Part shown: positions 1 through 9,299 of the stretch, in pieces
How the letters are laid out: each line of letters begins with the position of its first letter
Position numbering within the stretch: position 1 is the first letter of the stretch
Assembly: GCA_029747585.1 (NCBI GenBank)
Contig: JAPEVF010000876.1
Coordinates: forward strand, 1-18,717
Origin: Pleurotus djamor
Taxonomy: Eukaryota > Basidiomycota > Agaricomycetes > Agaricales > Pleurotaceae
Direction of reading: 5' to 3'
DNA length: 18,717 nucleotides
The notes under the pieces: model-generated
The model's database searches: none
What the model saw: the letters and a program-made list of their open reading frames with translations, nothing else
What the model was told of the DNA's origin: nothing
Translations under genes and position numbers: made by a program

Positions 1-133
1 GCCACGAGTCAGCTCCGCCGCTGGACTTGAGCTCGCCGCTACTACCTTCACTTCCCTTGATACTGTTGCTGTCCTTAGCTCGAACTCAATTGACCATTCT
101 CTCATCAGCGGACTATAGCAGCAAGACTCGGTG

Positions 134-414
134 GATATGGGTGAGCTTGGAGCTCCGTCTGAGTACGCCTCATTTTTCATCTCCGTTCATTCTTTGATAT
201 CCTGACCGTGGTCTTGGCTTGTAGGTGAGCGTGACATCGTCGGTTGGGCTCAGGCGCATCGGACGACCGCCTCGATACTCGAATTCTGCAGCTTCACCCT
301 TTCCGAGCAAGTCGTTATCGCCAGCGACGCTTATCCTGACCCCTGGCCGTTCCTCGTGTTCTTCTATGTTTCCCACATCACGCCGAAGAAGCTTTGTCCT
401 CACTACGCGTAGCT
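134..414. other. coding-like patch, strand unresolved
   Basis: Two incompatible readings both look coding. On the plus strand an ATG at 134 is followed by a well-formed intron (about 138-226, GTGAGC donor, CCTGACC branch, TTGTAG acceptor) and a frame beginning MGERDIVGWAQAH that ends at a TAG at 412-414. On the minus strand the frame at 403-170 is rich in charged residues (RRDVGNIEEHEERPGVRISV...) and could be a last exon joined by a long intron to a short minus-strand exon near 510-572 (starts MNTSEGVLDYGMSKL, followed by a GTGAGT donor). Neither protein is recognised. The first ~118 bases are also open on the plus strand, ending in TAG, and may be part of the same gene cut by the window edge. 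Confidence 0.3.
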
Positions 415-893
415 AGTGTGCATCAATCACGTAGGAACCTATTAGAGTAGTCTGTGCTCGTAGCGTGTAGCCCCGAATTGCATATTCGGAGCTCGATGGC
501 ACTCACGGTGTCCCGTAGCTCTGCCAGTTTACTCATACCGTAGTCTAATACACCCTCTGAAGTGTTCATCCGTGCTTGATGCCTGATACCTACTTCAGTA
601 GGAGAAGGTTTAGAAATGGACCCCTTTAAAGCATCACGAGGATGGCGCAATCCTCGCACCACCATTGCACGTGTATATTGTGTTCCCAATGGAGCAATCG
701 TATTTGCTTAAAACGTTCAGTCCAAGCAAAGCACTGCCTGACGGGATCAGGGGATAAGGGGGAGGGGACGAGAACAAACAAGAAAAGAAAGAAAAGCAAA
801 GATGGAGGATGATTATTTTGTGAGGAAATGACACACAGTAGATACAACGTTGAACTTCAAGAAATACAAGAAATATGAGCCCTGACTTGTGAG
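415..893. other. interval without a supported complete gene
   Basis: No convincing complete gene. A possible minus-strand mini-exon lies near 510-572. The stretch about 760-830 is a purine-rich tract on the plus strand, consistent with a pyrimidine-rich untranslated region or terminator zone of the minus-strand gene that ends at 894. No transposon ends or RNA genes were recognised. Confidence 0.4.
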
Positions 894-2195
894 CTAGTAC
901 TTAAGGAGCAGTGTATGAGCCTGAACGAAAAGGAATGAACTCGAGCAAAGACAAAACTGAATGAACGTACCAGTGGCTTGAGGTTCGTGGGGTCGAAAGC
1001 CATACGGTGAAAATGGGGGTGGTCGGGGGTGGCTTTCTCGATTTGTCCGTGTCCTTCGGGCTCGATGTGCACAACGAACATTGGCTTTCGATCGAAATCG
1101 TAAGCGTAAATGAGTGCTCGCGAATCAGCGCGGAGGTAAGAATGTAGTCCGTATCTGGAAGAGACGATTAGAAGGGCTTGTGTATGGCGAAAGAAGGGAG
1201 GAGGAATTGGTGAACAATATTGACGAGGTGGGACAGCGAGCGGGAGAACGGTAACGACGGAATTGGAAACGTGAAGACACGACGAAAAAAGAGAGGAGAA
1301 TGGTGTAGGAAAAGGAAGAACGATGACGGGATATGAGAGTCGGAAGACGGATGGGAGATGGATAAGAGAAGGACCAGGACGATGTGGAAATTGAATCCAT
1401 GGAAAATGAATCCAAGGACCGGAGCTGATGACTTACTCGACGACCAAGAAATCGCACTCGATATCTTTATACAGCTCTTCTCTAAACAAGCTCAATGCCG
1501 TTTTCAGGATCGCCGCCGCGTCGGTTTCGATGAAGATTGTGCTGGTGAAATAGTAATGTTGCTCCATGTCTAGCAGGACGCCGAGGTCGTCACGGTACGG
1601 TCGACTCATCGACGGCGTTGGCTCCTGCACATAGCGACGCTGTTGGGTTACAGGAATACAGTCAGTAACTCCCCCATTGGTTGAACACAACTCCACTTAC
1701 CATGATCCAAGCAATCCTGGGGTGTTTGAAGTGATTTTGTGGTGGTGGTGGTGGTGGTGGTGATGGTCCAGTGTCAAGGGAGAATAAGCTCCCATCTTGA
1801 TTTTGTTTCTTTTCGTTTGTACATGCGTGTGTCGCTGCCCGACGCGCCGACTAAGGCTTATCTAACATTCCAAATTCACGCATGACTGAAAGCACTCATT
1901 GCGTTGAAATTAGCGTGAAAATTGTACATATACTTAACCTATGTTTCTTTACCGAATCGTCATTTAAGCGAAGTGCTTGCTGCTGAGATATAGCTTGATT
2001 GGAGGCGCGTGTGTCGGGAAAGCCAAATATGGGCAAGGCGGGAGTCGCTAATTGCCTAATAAGGCATTTGCTATTCAAGCAAGGAGAAAGTGAGATGAGT
2101 GCTCGCGTGGCCAGAAATAGTCGTAAATAGCTTACCGTCATTGTTTTATGAAATCGTTGCGCTGTATATCGACTTGAACACTGGAGGACATTCAC
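894..2195 (-). CDS. unknown five-exon protein, ~268 aa
   Basis: Not recognised. Exons on the minus strand are 2195-1953, 1850-1701, 1639-1437, 1154-971 and 920-894; all junction phases agree and the model ends ...NLKPLAHTLLLKY and TAG at 894-896. Introns are 102, 61, 282 and 50 nt. Exon 2 carries a seven-proline run encoded by the GGT/ACC triplet repeat, then NHFKHPRIAWIM. Exons 3 and 4 give a compact domain with YRDDLGVLLDMEQHYYF, EELYKDIECDFLVVE and FVVHIEPEGHG. The start is uncertain: ATG 2195 is the first in the open frame, but its 81-residue exon looks less typical and could be replaced by another 5' exon. No membrane segment or known catalytic motif is visible. The exons from 1850 down are well supported; function unknown. 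Confidence 0.6.
1155..1436 (-). other. long pyrimidine-rich intron
   Basis: Intron of the unknown 894-2195 gene, read on the minus strand: GTAAGT donor at 1436, TTCTAATC-type branch site, CTCTTCCAG acceptor ending at 1155. At 282 nt it is about five times the usual intron in this window, and it is strongly C/T-rich in the sense orientation. I found no extra exon inside it that keeps phase. Confidence 0.6.
1741..1764 (+). repeat. (GGT)n microsatellite
   Basis: Seven GGT triplets in a row followed by GAT GGT. In the supported minus-strand frame it encodes a seven-proline run. In another minus frame the same repeat would give a histidine run after an ATG (MGAYSPLTLD...), but that frame does not splice onward into an open frame. 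Confidence 0.85.
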
Positions 2196-2877
2196 GACAT
2201 TTGGCGATCGGCTTAGGTAGGCTTCGGTCCGCGATCAGTGATCGGTGTCGCGTGGTTTTTACTTCCGTTCGTATGACGACACAGGAACAGATGGGCGCTA
2301 TATATTTGTCCATGAACCGATTTTCATCGAAACTTGGGGTAATCTGGAAGTTTCGAGTTTGAGGTTGTCCAATGTCGAGTCAATTGTGAGGGACGAGATT
2401 CGAGGCATATGTAAGCAGTGAGACCAGAAGCAAACAGCCAGAAAGCAAGTGCCAATGAGGAGACGGAACGAACGCTAGCGATGGAACGCTTACTTAGGCA
2501 TACATGGACGCAACATGGACGATGAGGTGAACTTGGACAGCAAGGGGCGTTCGGTTAGCTCGGTCAGTGGCTAGTGATGCGGCGGTGATCGATATTTGGC
2601 AAGGTCCTCAGAAGCAAGCAACGGAAGCGCTTGTGAGTGGTCACGCGCACGCTTTCTGTCGATCATTGACTGTGCATCAAATCAAAGGACACGAGCGAGG
2701 CGAGCGCGACTGGACGTTCTGTTTCTTGTAGGGATGGTCAAACTTACCCTCAAATCGCTGATGTGTATAGGTCACCAGCTCCCCTGGATTCTGTTTCGCG
2801 TCGTGAAGTGAAGCTTTGTGTAGCGGTTCGGACTTTCCCGTTACCAACGCCACCCTATTCGCCCCCTTTCTTGATAC
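2196..2877. promoter_or_regulatory. divergent intergenic / 5' region
   Basis: Lies between the start of the minus-strand gene (2195) and the plus-strand gene whose first clear exon begins near 2878. No complete gene is supported. It contains a perfect 13-bp palindrome around a central base at 2232-2244 (CGATCA-G-TGATCG). A plus-strand ATG at 2733 sits after a CTTGTAG acceptor-like site and could start an upstream exon of the next gene, but I could not join it in phase. Promoter function is inferred only from the divergent layout. Confidence 0.35.
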
Positions 2878-3732
2878 TTGATCTCTTCCCTTTCGTACGT
2901 ACAACCCGGCACCGCGTCACACTTTGGGTCCTATGTATCACGTTCTCAAGACTATGCTGGTCTCTCGTGTGATCGTGATACCCTCTCAATCCATTCAGGT
3001 GACTCAGGATATGCCACTGGGACAACTTTCGTCGACGAGCGCGAAGAAACTCTCTTACTCAGGCCGAAACGACGGTCTGATGCGTCTTCTCAGATCGAGC
3101 CTTCTTTAGAAGACCCCGAACGTCCATCAGAGCCTTCAGGTAGACCCTTTGATTGTTCATTGACACGCTCAGTTTCCGACGCCATGCTACATTGCCTCTT
3201 CGTATGCCGGAACTCTGGAAACCCTTTGTCTCTCCCGAAGAGGACATCGCCTCGTTCGCGGCCATATCTACTGGCAAGTGCTATCCCAGAACACATACGA
3301 GAGCATGTCGAAGCTGAGGCCTCAGCTACCAGAAAGTCGTGGCCGGTTGGGGTTGGTTCTGGGCAGCTCCAACAGTGGTTGTCAGCGATCGTTAGCTCTG
3401 GGGGGGTTCCTCGCGTCCAACTCGTTCTCTGAAATTGAACAAGAAAACTACCCTCCTGGTCGTTCTCCTTCAAAGTTCACTGAGGCTATTCCCTTCCCTA
3501 CCGAAACGCCGGCTTAGCGAATGGATCTTAACAAACCGGCGAGGCACTGAGGCCGAATTCGACGCCTTCTATACGGCGCTCTCAGTCAACAAACGAAACG
3601 TATGTTGCTCTGACTTTTATCTTGCTTTTATCATGCCTTCTTTCTATCGACTCATTTGTACCTACCTAACAACGGAAGGTGATCGGAAGGGAAGAGAGGA
3701 AAGGTAGAGAAAGTGTGCTAAAGAACCCTTAG
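2878..3732 (+). CDS. unknown serine-rich protein, splicing partly unresolved
   Basis: Not recognised. The first clear exon (to about 3139) reads ...SRSQDYAGLSCDRDTLSIHSGDSGYATG and ends near PERPSEPSG, a serine/acidic low-complexity stretch without an ATG, so upstream exons are missing. From 3173 to 3276 all three plus frames look open: one has MPELWKPFVSPEEDIASF, another leads into IYWQVLSQNTYESMSKLR and LGLVLGSSNSG. The 3' end is solid: EWILTNRRGTEAEFDAFY, a GTATGT intron at 3600-3678 (79 nt, CCTAAC branch), then VIGREERKGRESVLKNP and TAG at 3730-3732. Competing frames in the middle could reflect an undetected intron or a base-call indel. Gene presence is likely; the exact protein is not settled. 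Confidence 0.5.
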
Positions 3733-3743
3733 ATAGAGCCCAC

Positions 3744-3777
3744 CAGGGTACTCGTGGCCGCCAAAAGTAATCGCGCA
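3744..3777 (+). repeat. left terminal inverted repeat
   Basis: 34-bp end of the TIR element. It differs from the reverse complement of the right end at positions 5, 21 and 31 only. Confidence 0.85.
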
Positions 3778-4423
3778 TATTTTGACCGTTGTTTCGCCAC
3801 CATCGCGCCGGCGNTTTTTTCGCAAGAAAAATACGAAAAATATTACTTGCCTTCAGGGTGATTTTAGCAATAAGAACACGAATGAAATCGCTACCTTGGC
3901 CGGTAAATCATTTTCATGGTCAAAATGAGCTTTTTGTACGGACCTGTGAGGGCGGGTCTGATAGGCTCAATGGGAGCTCTAACATATGAGTATTAACCCG
4001 GACCAACCCATTTCCTGGAAAGCTTTGTGAGTGAGGTGGGATTTCGTGTTGAAAGTGACGCCTTTCGATGATTTACCCCTTGATCCCCTGGAAATTTCCT
4101 TTTTTGGGGGGTTACTCACGAAGTTGCCACACCAATTTCTCTCAACGAAACGACTCCCTTCTTTATTCCTTCACATACAAAAGAGATATGTCTCATAGCT
4201 ATCACATATAATATTTCTGGCCCTTGGAGTAGCGGGAAGCATGGATCGAGAATTGGGCAAAGGGACACCGAATTTCGCACACCCTCGATTCATCCACTTC
4301 GGTACGTCCTTCCTTCTAGTGGCAAAGTCTGATTCCTTACACATATACCTCTCAGCTTTATCCATCAATTTTGGAGGAAGCCCTCGGGTTCAAGGAAAAC
4401 ATGGCGGCCATCACAATTTTCGG

Positions 4424-4457
4424 TGCACGATTACTTATGGCGGCCACGAGTAGCCTG
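4424..4457 (-). repeat. right terminal inverted repeat
   Basis: 34-bp inverted partner of 3744-3777 (31/34 identical). A further partial copy of the core word (atggcggccatcac) lies just inside at about 4400-4413, possibly a sub-terminal repeat. Confidence 0.85.
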
Positions 4458-4835
4458 TAGTCATGTGCAGATTGTGGTCGTGACAAGGGACGGGTCGACG
4501 TGTTGCAGAGGTCACCTGATCTAGGGAGCTCGGATTTTTAACGAACAGAGGCAGTTCGGTCTTTTCACCTCTGCTTGCGCTTGAGTAAGGATTATTTTTT
4601 ACCGTGTACGGATTCTGCTGGGCACTTCGGTGAGATGCAATTTGTTTGCAGGGGTGTTTTGATTGGGTTCTTCGCTGGTATCGCGATCTTAGTATCGCGT
4701 ATTCCGTAACGTATATACCTCCATATGCTTAGTGGATGATCTTTCGCCTCTCGAAGAAATGGTATATATGGGGTGGAGAGACTGGTCTCTGCGTTCAACC
4801 CCATACCAACGTTTTGCGTGTTCCGTTACGTCAAT
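4458..4835. other. intergenic, no gene seen
   Basis: Between the TIR element and the small membrane-protein gene. No supported exon. It presumably holds the promoter and 5' leader of the plus-strand gene starting at 4836; the reading frame of that gene is open upstream to about 4773 without another ATG. Confidence 0.4.
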
Positions 4836-5191
4836 ATGTCCGCTCTGCACATACGCGAAGTTTTACAAGAGTATGGCGGTTATTTAACCAGTCAGTCTGG
4901 TTTATCGGCTGAAGTGATAGGAGGGGTTATCGGTGGTTCAATTGGAGGAATTGGGCTGCTAGCATTGTATTTTTGGGTGCAATCCCGACGCTCACGGTAC
5001 AGTTTAATCCGCAATTTCATGCACTCGGTTTGTCTGAAATAAGCTTAAGACAGGTAGCAGCACTCGAACGTTCACTTCGACCGCGCACCCCTCCCAACAA
5101 TAACGCATACGGGCTTTCCCGCCGACGTCAAGTATTATTCAATACGGAATATCCAACAAAACCCGAGGAGGTGTATCTAAGGAAGGCTTAG
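4836..5191 (+). CDS. small single-pass membrane protein, 100 aa
   Basis: Two exons, 4836-4996 and 5050-5191, joined across a 53-nt intron (GTACAG donor, AAG acceptor, phase 2). The product starts MSALHIREVLQEYGG and has one hydrophobic, glycine-rich helix at about residues 27-49 (EVIGGVIGGSIGGIGLLALY) with GxxxG-like spacing. An arginine-rich stop-transfer (QSRRSR) follows, then a basic, disordered cytoplasmic-looking tail ending VYLRKA. This resembles the membrane-anchor half of many fungal type I surface proteins whose ectodomain lies on earlier exons, so the gene may extend 5'. ATG 4836 was chosen as the only in-frame ATG before the helix. Function unknown. Confidence 0.6.
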
Positions 5192-6204
5192 GGTAGGGAT
5201 AGTGTTGTGATTATACGGATTTTATGCTTGGGCAATGGTTCACGTGTCTTCGTCAATGCTTTTCTTCGGTTTGAACATGTAGTGATACTCGTGGAATTGC
5301 TCTGGAATCTGGATTACAGTGTGAGGATACCTAGAAGCTGGGTCGTTACAGTTATGTGCTGGATCGAAGATACCCTGTTTCCCTTCATTCCTATGTAGTG
5401 TGCCTGACAACGAAACTCTGTCCAAATGGATGATCTTCGTTGCTTGCACAGTCCATAGGATGGGGAACCAGGGTATCGGTGCCTGCATTAGCGTAGAACC
5501 ACAGGTGCTGAAGGGTTGCCAACCCTGAAGTCGTCAACCCTTTGCCCTTTGTTGTGAAGAACGATGGCGATTTATGGTGAGATTCAGAGCAATACCAATG
5601 GTTGACCATGTTCTTAAATATGCCCCAAAGCTAACTTACATCTGCCTTTGTATTGAATCGCCTCTCCGTACATGTGCCATAGGATCGTCTGTCCAGATAA
5701 GGTAGAAATGTATTGTACGTATATTGCTTGATTACATTTGGTAAACACAAGGCCGTCCTGGCCGAGTACTCCGCAGCGTCTGACATCTTCTCATGATTCT
5801 AGCATTGTCCCACTCTCATTTCCATCATCCCTTGCTTCTCAATGTTCTATCGTCTCTCCAGAAGGTTTCGATCCTTGCCTAAGTCGGAACTTGTGATACT
5901 TGAACCCTTGATCTTCGGAGAGTGTACTCCCCCAAATGGTATTCTGGTTCAATATTTGCTTTCGGTGAGCGTGGGTTTCTACATGGTTGAGTCCATGATG
6001 TTCACATGTTAACGTAAATGCAAACATGTTTATTTTCGTAAGCGCTGCGCCCATAGATTCCATGGAAATGGAAGATTTCAATGATGCGTTCCTGTTGTTT
6101 GTAAGGCTACAGATTGAAACAAGTTCAGCTACAAGGGAAGACATTATTTGCTTACTTGTGCATACGGATTGAGATTTTACGGTTTCTGCGGTGACGACCA
6201 GCAT
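5192..6204 (-). other. coding-like fragments, no gene resolved
   Basis: Several minus-strand segments look like exon pieces but could not be joined in phase. Near 6130-6010 a possible intron (GTAAGC donor, AATCTGTAG acceptor) precedes a frame reading PYKQQERIIEIFHFHGIYGR. Near 5960-5880 another frame reads ANIEPEYHLGEYTLRRS. Near 5440-5240 a third reads GIFDPAHNCNDPASRYPH and ends FKPKKSIDEDT. They may be remnants of one or two degraded genes or exons of an unrecognised multi-exon gene. No homology is recognised. Confidence 0.25.
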
Positions 6205-6525
6205 GGATGGTAATATAACCTTAGCTTCTCGGTGTTTGTTTGTATTTTGTGGGCCAGGCGTGCCTGTCGGGGTGACGATCTAACTGGGTTTGGTTGGATC
6301 CGAACCAATTTAGTCTCTTACGCCATGGGAATTACCTACTACGGGTACCGCTTTTTGATGCGTCTCAATAAATTAGGATGGTGTTCACGATCCAACGGTT
6401 CTGAATTAAATGGGCAAGTTATCCGTCTACACAAAGAGTGTTACTAGTAGACGTCTATCGTCAGAATAAACTATGTAATAGCATGAGAGACGTGATAACT
6501 TGAATATGTAGGGCAATGTATAAAC
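6205..6525. other. intergenic, no gene seen
   Basis: Downstream of the minus-strand F-box-like gene. Contains a near-palindrome around GGTTGGATCCGAACC (about 6291-6305). No open frame with coding character and no RNA gene was supported. Confidence 0.4.
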
Positions 6526-7732
6526 TCACTTATCGCATACGAATGCCTCGTTTCTCCGATTGAAGGCCAAGCCAAACCGTTGACTAGCGAATTGGTGGTC
6601 CCTTGACTGATCCAGTGGTACATCAGCATCCAAGCTTATGCGGAGACATGACTTTCCGCCTAAGAAATGAAACTGTGACTTGAAGACGTCGAGTGCTTCG
6701 GCTTCGACGTATTTGTTGATACATGTCCATCCCGCATTAGCATACTCTTTTTTCCATTCCTCGTATTGGTTGTTCTGGATGTCAATTGCCAACGCAATTC
6801 TCTTTTCCAGGGTTTCCCAAGGAAAGAGACAGTACAAGGAATGTGACGTTACGAAGTTCATGAGATGTGCTATGATTCACGTCAGTACGTATACTCTTTT
6901 CTTTACTTGGATGACTTACTTGACGGCGAGTCGAGTATTCCCGATAAAGGGCTTTCTGTACAGGCATACAAATGTACCCATCGGTTTCCTTCATTTGTGA
7001 ATTTGAAGACGAAGAGATATTTGCCGATTTCTTGACTTGTCCCTCTCGTCCGTAGTTGCAGTCGTTCGTATAAGCGACTGCGAAAGTAACTAGCCGCTTC
7101 GCTAATCCCGCTCTTGTTTGAAGAACCTGTTTGGTACAAGAGATAACCGTAAGGAAGTCTCTTGAGCCGACGGTTGTAAATTTCTTCGATCGTAGAGCCA
7201 GTGAACGTGCGTGTGTCGAGTACGTAGTTGTGTCGTTGCAACCATTTGGCAACGGGGATGGCGTCGGCGTGATGGACAAACAATTCTAGGGGAGCGTCCC
7301 AGACTCTTTCCGTGCGCCAGAATGCGAGCTCCAAGGCAAGTTGGCCACCGATTATGAGACTAGTGAGGGACTGTAGTTTGCGAAACGAGGGGATGTCGAT
7401 AATAGAAAAGTATCGAAACAACAGGGTTTCTAGGTTTCGGTTGGTTTTGCAGTGTGATGTGACAATGGTTGCGATGATCCAACAGGTCATGGCAAGGCGA
7501 CTGATTTCAGCGATGGAGCAGTAATTCAGGACTCGTTCTTGGATGTCGTACGAAGCTTTGAAAGTCGATACGAAGGTCGGCGGTTCGGATTTTGTTGGGG
7601 TTTTTTCCTGTTTAATGCTCCGTTAGTAGTCCGCTCCCTCGTCCTAGCGATCTGACGTCGACTCACGGCATCTTGAATAACAGAACCGGGATGGTCATTG
7701 GTCTCAAAGGCTTGGGATACGGTCAACGCCAT
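6526..7732 (-). CDS. F-box-like protein of an agaricomycete multigene family, 365 aa
   Basis: Three exons: 7732-7667, 7607-6920 and 6869-6526. Introns are 59 nt (GTGAGT donor, TACTAAC branch, AACAG acceptor) and 50 nt (GTAAGT donor, CATAG acceptor); all phases agree and the frame runs from ATG 7732 to TGA 6526-6528. Residues ~42-62 (YDIQERVLNYCSIAEISRLA) look like a divergent F-box helix pair. They are followed by NLETLLFRYFS, a middle domain with IIGGQLALELAF, and a C-terminal segment with STHLMNFVTSHSLYCLFP. As I recall, this arrangement (short F-box, an IGGxxAL segment, then a T-x-MNF motif) is shared by a large family of agaricomycete hypothetical proteins without experimental function. 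F-box proteins usually bind Skp1 in SCF ubiquitin ligases; that role is inferred. No lesions seen. Confidence 0.75.
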
Positions 7733-8011
7733 CGAGCGTAGCGAGTTCTGGGATGTAAAGGGAGCGGTGTATTTAGCACCCCCTGCCGCTTTATGAAGGG
7801 TTTGTGAATCGTTGTGGGAATTATGAGTTAATTCGCTGCCTCGTTTTTGTGTTTATTCGCTCCTTTTGACTCACGCATACGAATGGGGTCTATTTGTAGA
7901 AGAGATTCGCCGTTTAAATTTTGAGGTGATTAGGTTCGGTGTCCCTTAGGAATCACACATTGAATATGGGCGTATCAGGGTGCTATTCTATGCCGAGTAG
8001 GAGCGAACAGA
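7733..8011 (-). promoter_or_regulatory. intergenic, putative promoter of the F-box-like gene
   Basis: 279 bp between the end of the zinc-finger gene and the start of the F-box-like gene, both on the minus strand. It must contain the 3' end of the former and the promoter of the latter; no specific motif stands out. Confidence 0.35.
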
Positions 8012-9299
8012 TTAGGTACTACGGTTCTGGGATGCTTGCCATGGCTCCATCGACTCATAAGTTCCAATTTCTTCGAAAGGTGTGTTACCTTTGCCGCGTT
8101 TTGCGCGATGTGGGGGAACATAACCATGGTCTTGTGTGTAGTGTCTGTGTCTTCGAGCGGGATCTTTGAATGTCTCACCGCATTTGAACATGCATACGTG
8201 AGGCTTGTATCCAGTGCTTTGATTAGATAGTTATATTAGACTGTTGAATTGTTATCTGTAAGTTACAAGGACGTACTGGCCGTCTTCGTGTATCTTTAGC
8301 GAAGTCTTCTGCGGGAAAGCCTTCTTGCAGACATGACAGACGAATGGCCTGAAATTGGTAGGTAATTTATGTGTAAGTAGTAACTGAGATAGCCTGGAGT
8401 TGTTAACGTACTTGAGTTTCAGGTGGGTGGTTTCTACATGACGTTTGACAAGTTGTTTCTTGGAGGTATACATACACACCGTCTCTGTTTCATTTGCTTC
8501 AAAGGTCCAATTGCACTGATAGCTGATGTGGCCATCATCTCGTTCAATTATCTTTGCGTGTTTCTCCCAGTTCTGCAAGCCCATGGATGATCTTTTACGT
8601 CGCAATTTTTGATTATGTCGCGAAGTTGGTTCAACAAATGGGGAAATGAATCGGTCTGGAGAAATTGATATTGATCCTTCAAGAGACGACGGCTCTGGTA
8701 GAGCGACTGAAGCCGAAGATGTAGAGCAAAACATTGGAGAAGGGATGGGATCGGATGACTCGGAAGATGAACAAGAGTATGTGCTGGACGATGTCTTCAT
8801 AGAAGACCGTGGAGAAGGTGTATTAATTGATAGTTCCTTGGTATCGTGCCAGGACGACTCTGGCTGCTTTACATATGACTTTGGTTAATGGTGCAAATAC
8901 GAAATAGACGAATCGTACCCAAGAGGAGTGTGGTCTCAATTCCGTCGCCGTGTTTCGGTCATGTTTTGAGTAGATGTGTGAAGAAGTTTGGCGTCCTGTA
9001 ATTGGGTTACCTGGGAGCGAGGTATGCGTCTCAATCTCTGAAGAATGAATAGAGATAGAACGTAGATAACCAGTGCCCAGCGTATTAGGGACAGATGGTA
9101 AGGTGTATGTGTCCCTACAGAATTCACGGGTTGGTTGCACGGCCCGTCTACGGGACACCTCAGATAGATGTCTATCTCTGAAATAATTATTAGTTTTTAT
9201 TCTTGTGTAGATCAACAACTTACTTCGTAATGGCTCCAGGACGGGGAAGATGGAGAACTCCTCGACACGAATTTTTTCCGTAGAAGACTGGGCATACAA
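8012..9299 (-). CDS. C2H2 zinc-finger protein
   Basis: The 3' part is firm: exons 8878-8412, 8348-8277 and 8216-8012, with introns of 63 and 60 nt in matching phase, end at TAA 8012-8014. They encode a serine-rich N-terminal part, a degenerate finger-like stretch (YQCNWTFEANETETVCMY ... HVETTH), then a canonical C-x2-C-x12-H-x3-H finger (PFVCHVCKKAF ... HEDGH) with an HTGYKP-type linker. A last finger-like unit follows (HVCMFKCGETFKDPARRHRH) with a basic tail. The canonical finger is split by the second intron. It is probably a nuclear DNA-binding regulator, by family. The 5' part is less sure: ATG 9299 with exon 9299-9224, an intron at 9178-9223 and a following frame (IDIYLRCPVDGPC) is plausible, but the link to 8878 through a 40-nt intron (8879-8918) needs one more unidentified splice. 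An in-frame ATG at 8800 is the alternative start. Confidence 0.7.

Larger units (their letters stand above)
3744..4457. mobile_element. 714-bp element with 34-bp terminal inverted repeats
   Basis: Bases 3744-3777 and the reverse complement of 4424-4457 are identical at 31 of 34 positions; both start CAGG and share CTCGTGGCCGCC and AAGTAATCG. The interior holds no credible transposase, so this is most likely a non-autonomous DNA transposon (MITE-like). The CAGG(G/C)TA start resembles hAT-type ends, but the eight flanking bases on the two sides (gagcccac and tagtcatg) do not match as a target duplication. Alternatively the true ends are the TA dinucleotides at 3749-3750 and 4451-4452, leaving a 700-bp element flanked by TA as in Tc1/mariner. 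An ambiguous base lies inside at 3814. The element starts 11 bp after the stop codon of the upstream gene. Confidence 0.75.

Noticed and set aside
1720..1793. Minus-strand ATG with a polyhistidine run (MGAYSPLTLD then His)
   Set aside because: This frame does not continue in phase across the next intron; the proline frame does.
3090..3473. Minus-strand 127-codon frame
   Set aside because: Antisense to plus-strand exons with good splice signals and a defined stop; no own splice sites or motifs.
6285..6310. tRNA B-box-like GGTTCGGATCC on the minus strand
   Set aside because: No A-box at the right distance and no acceptor or anticodon stem; only a T-arm-like hairpin.
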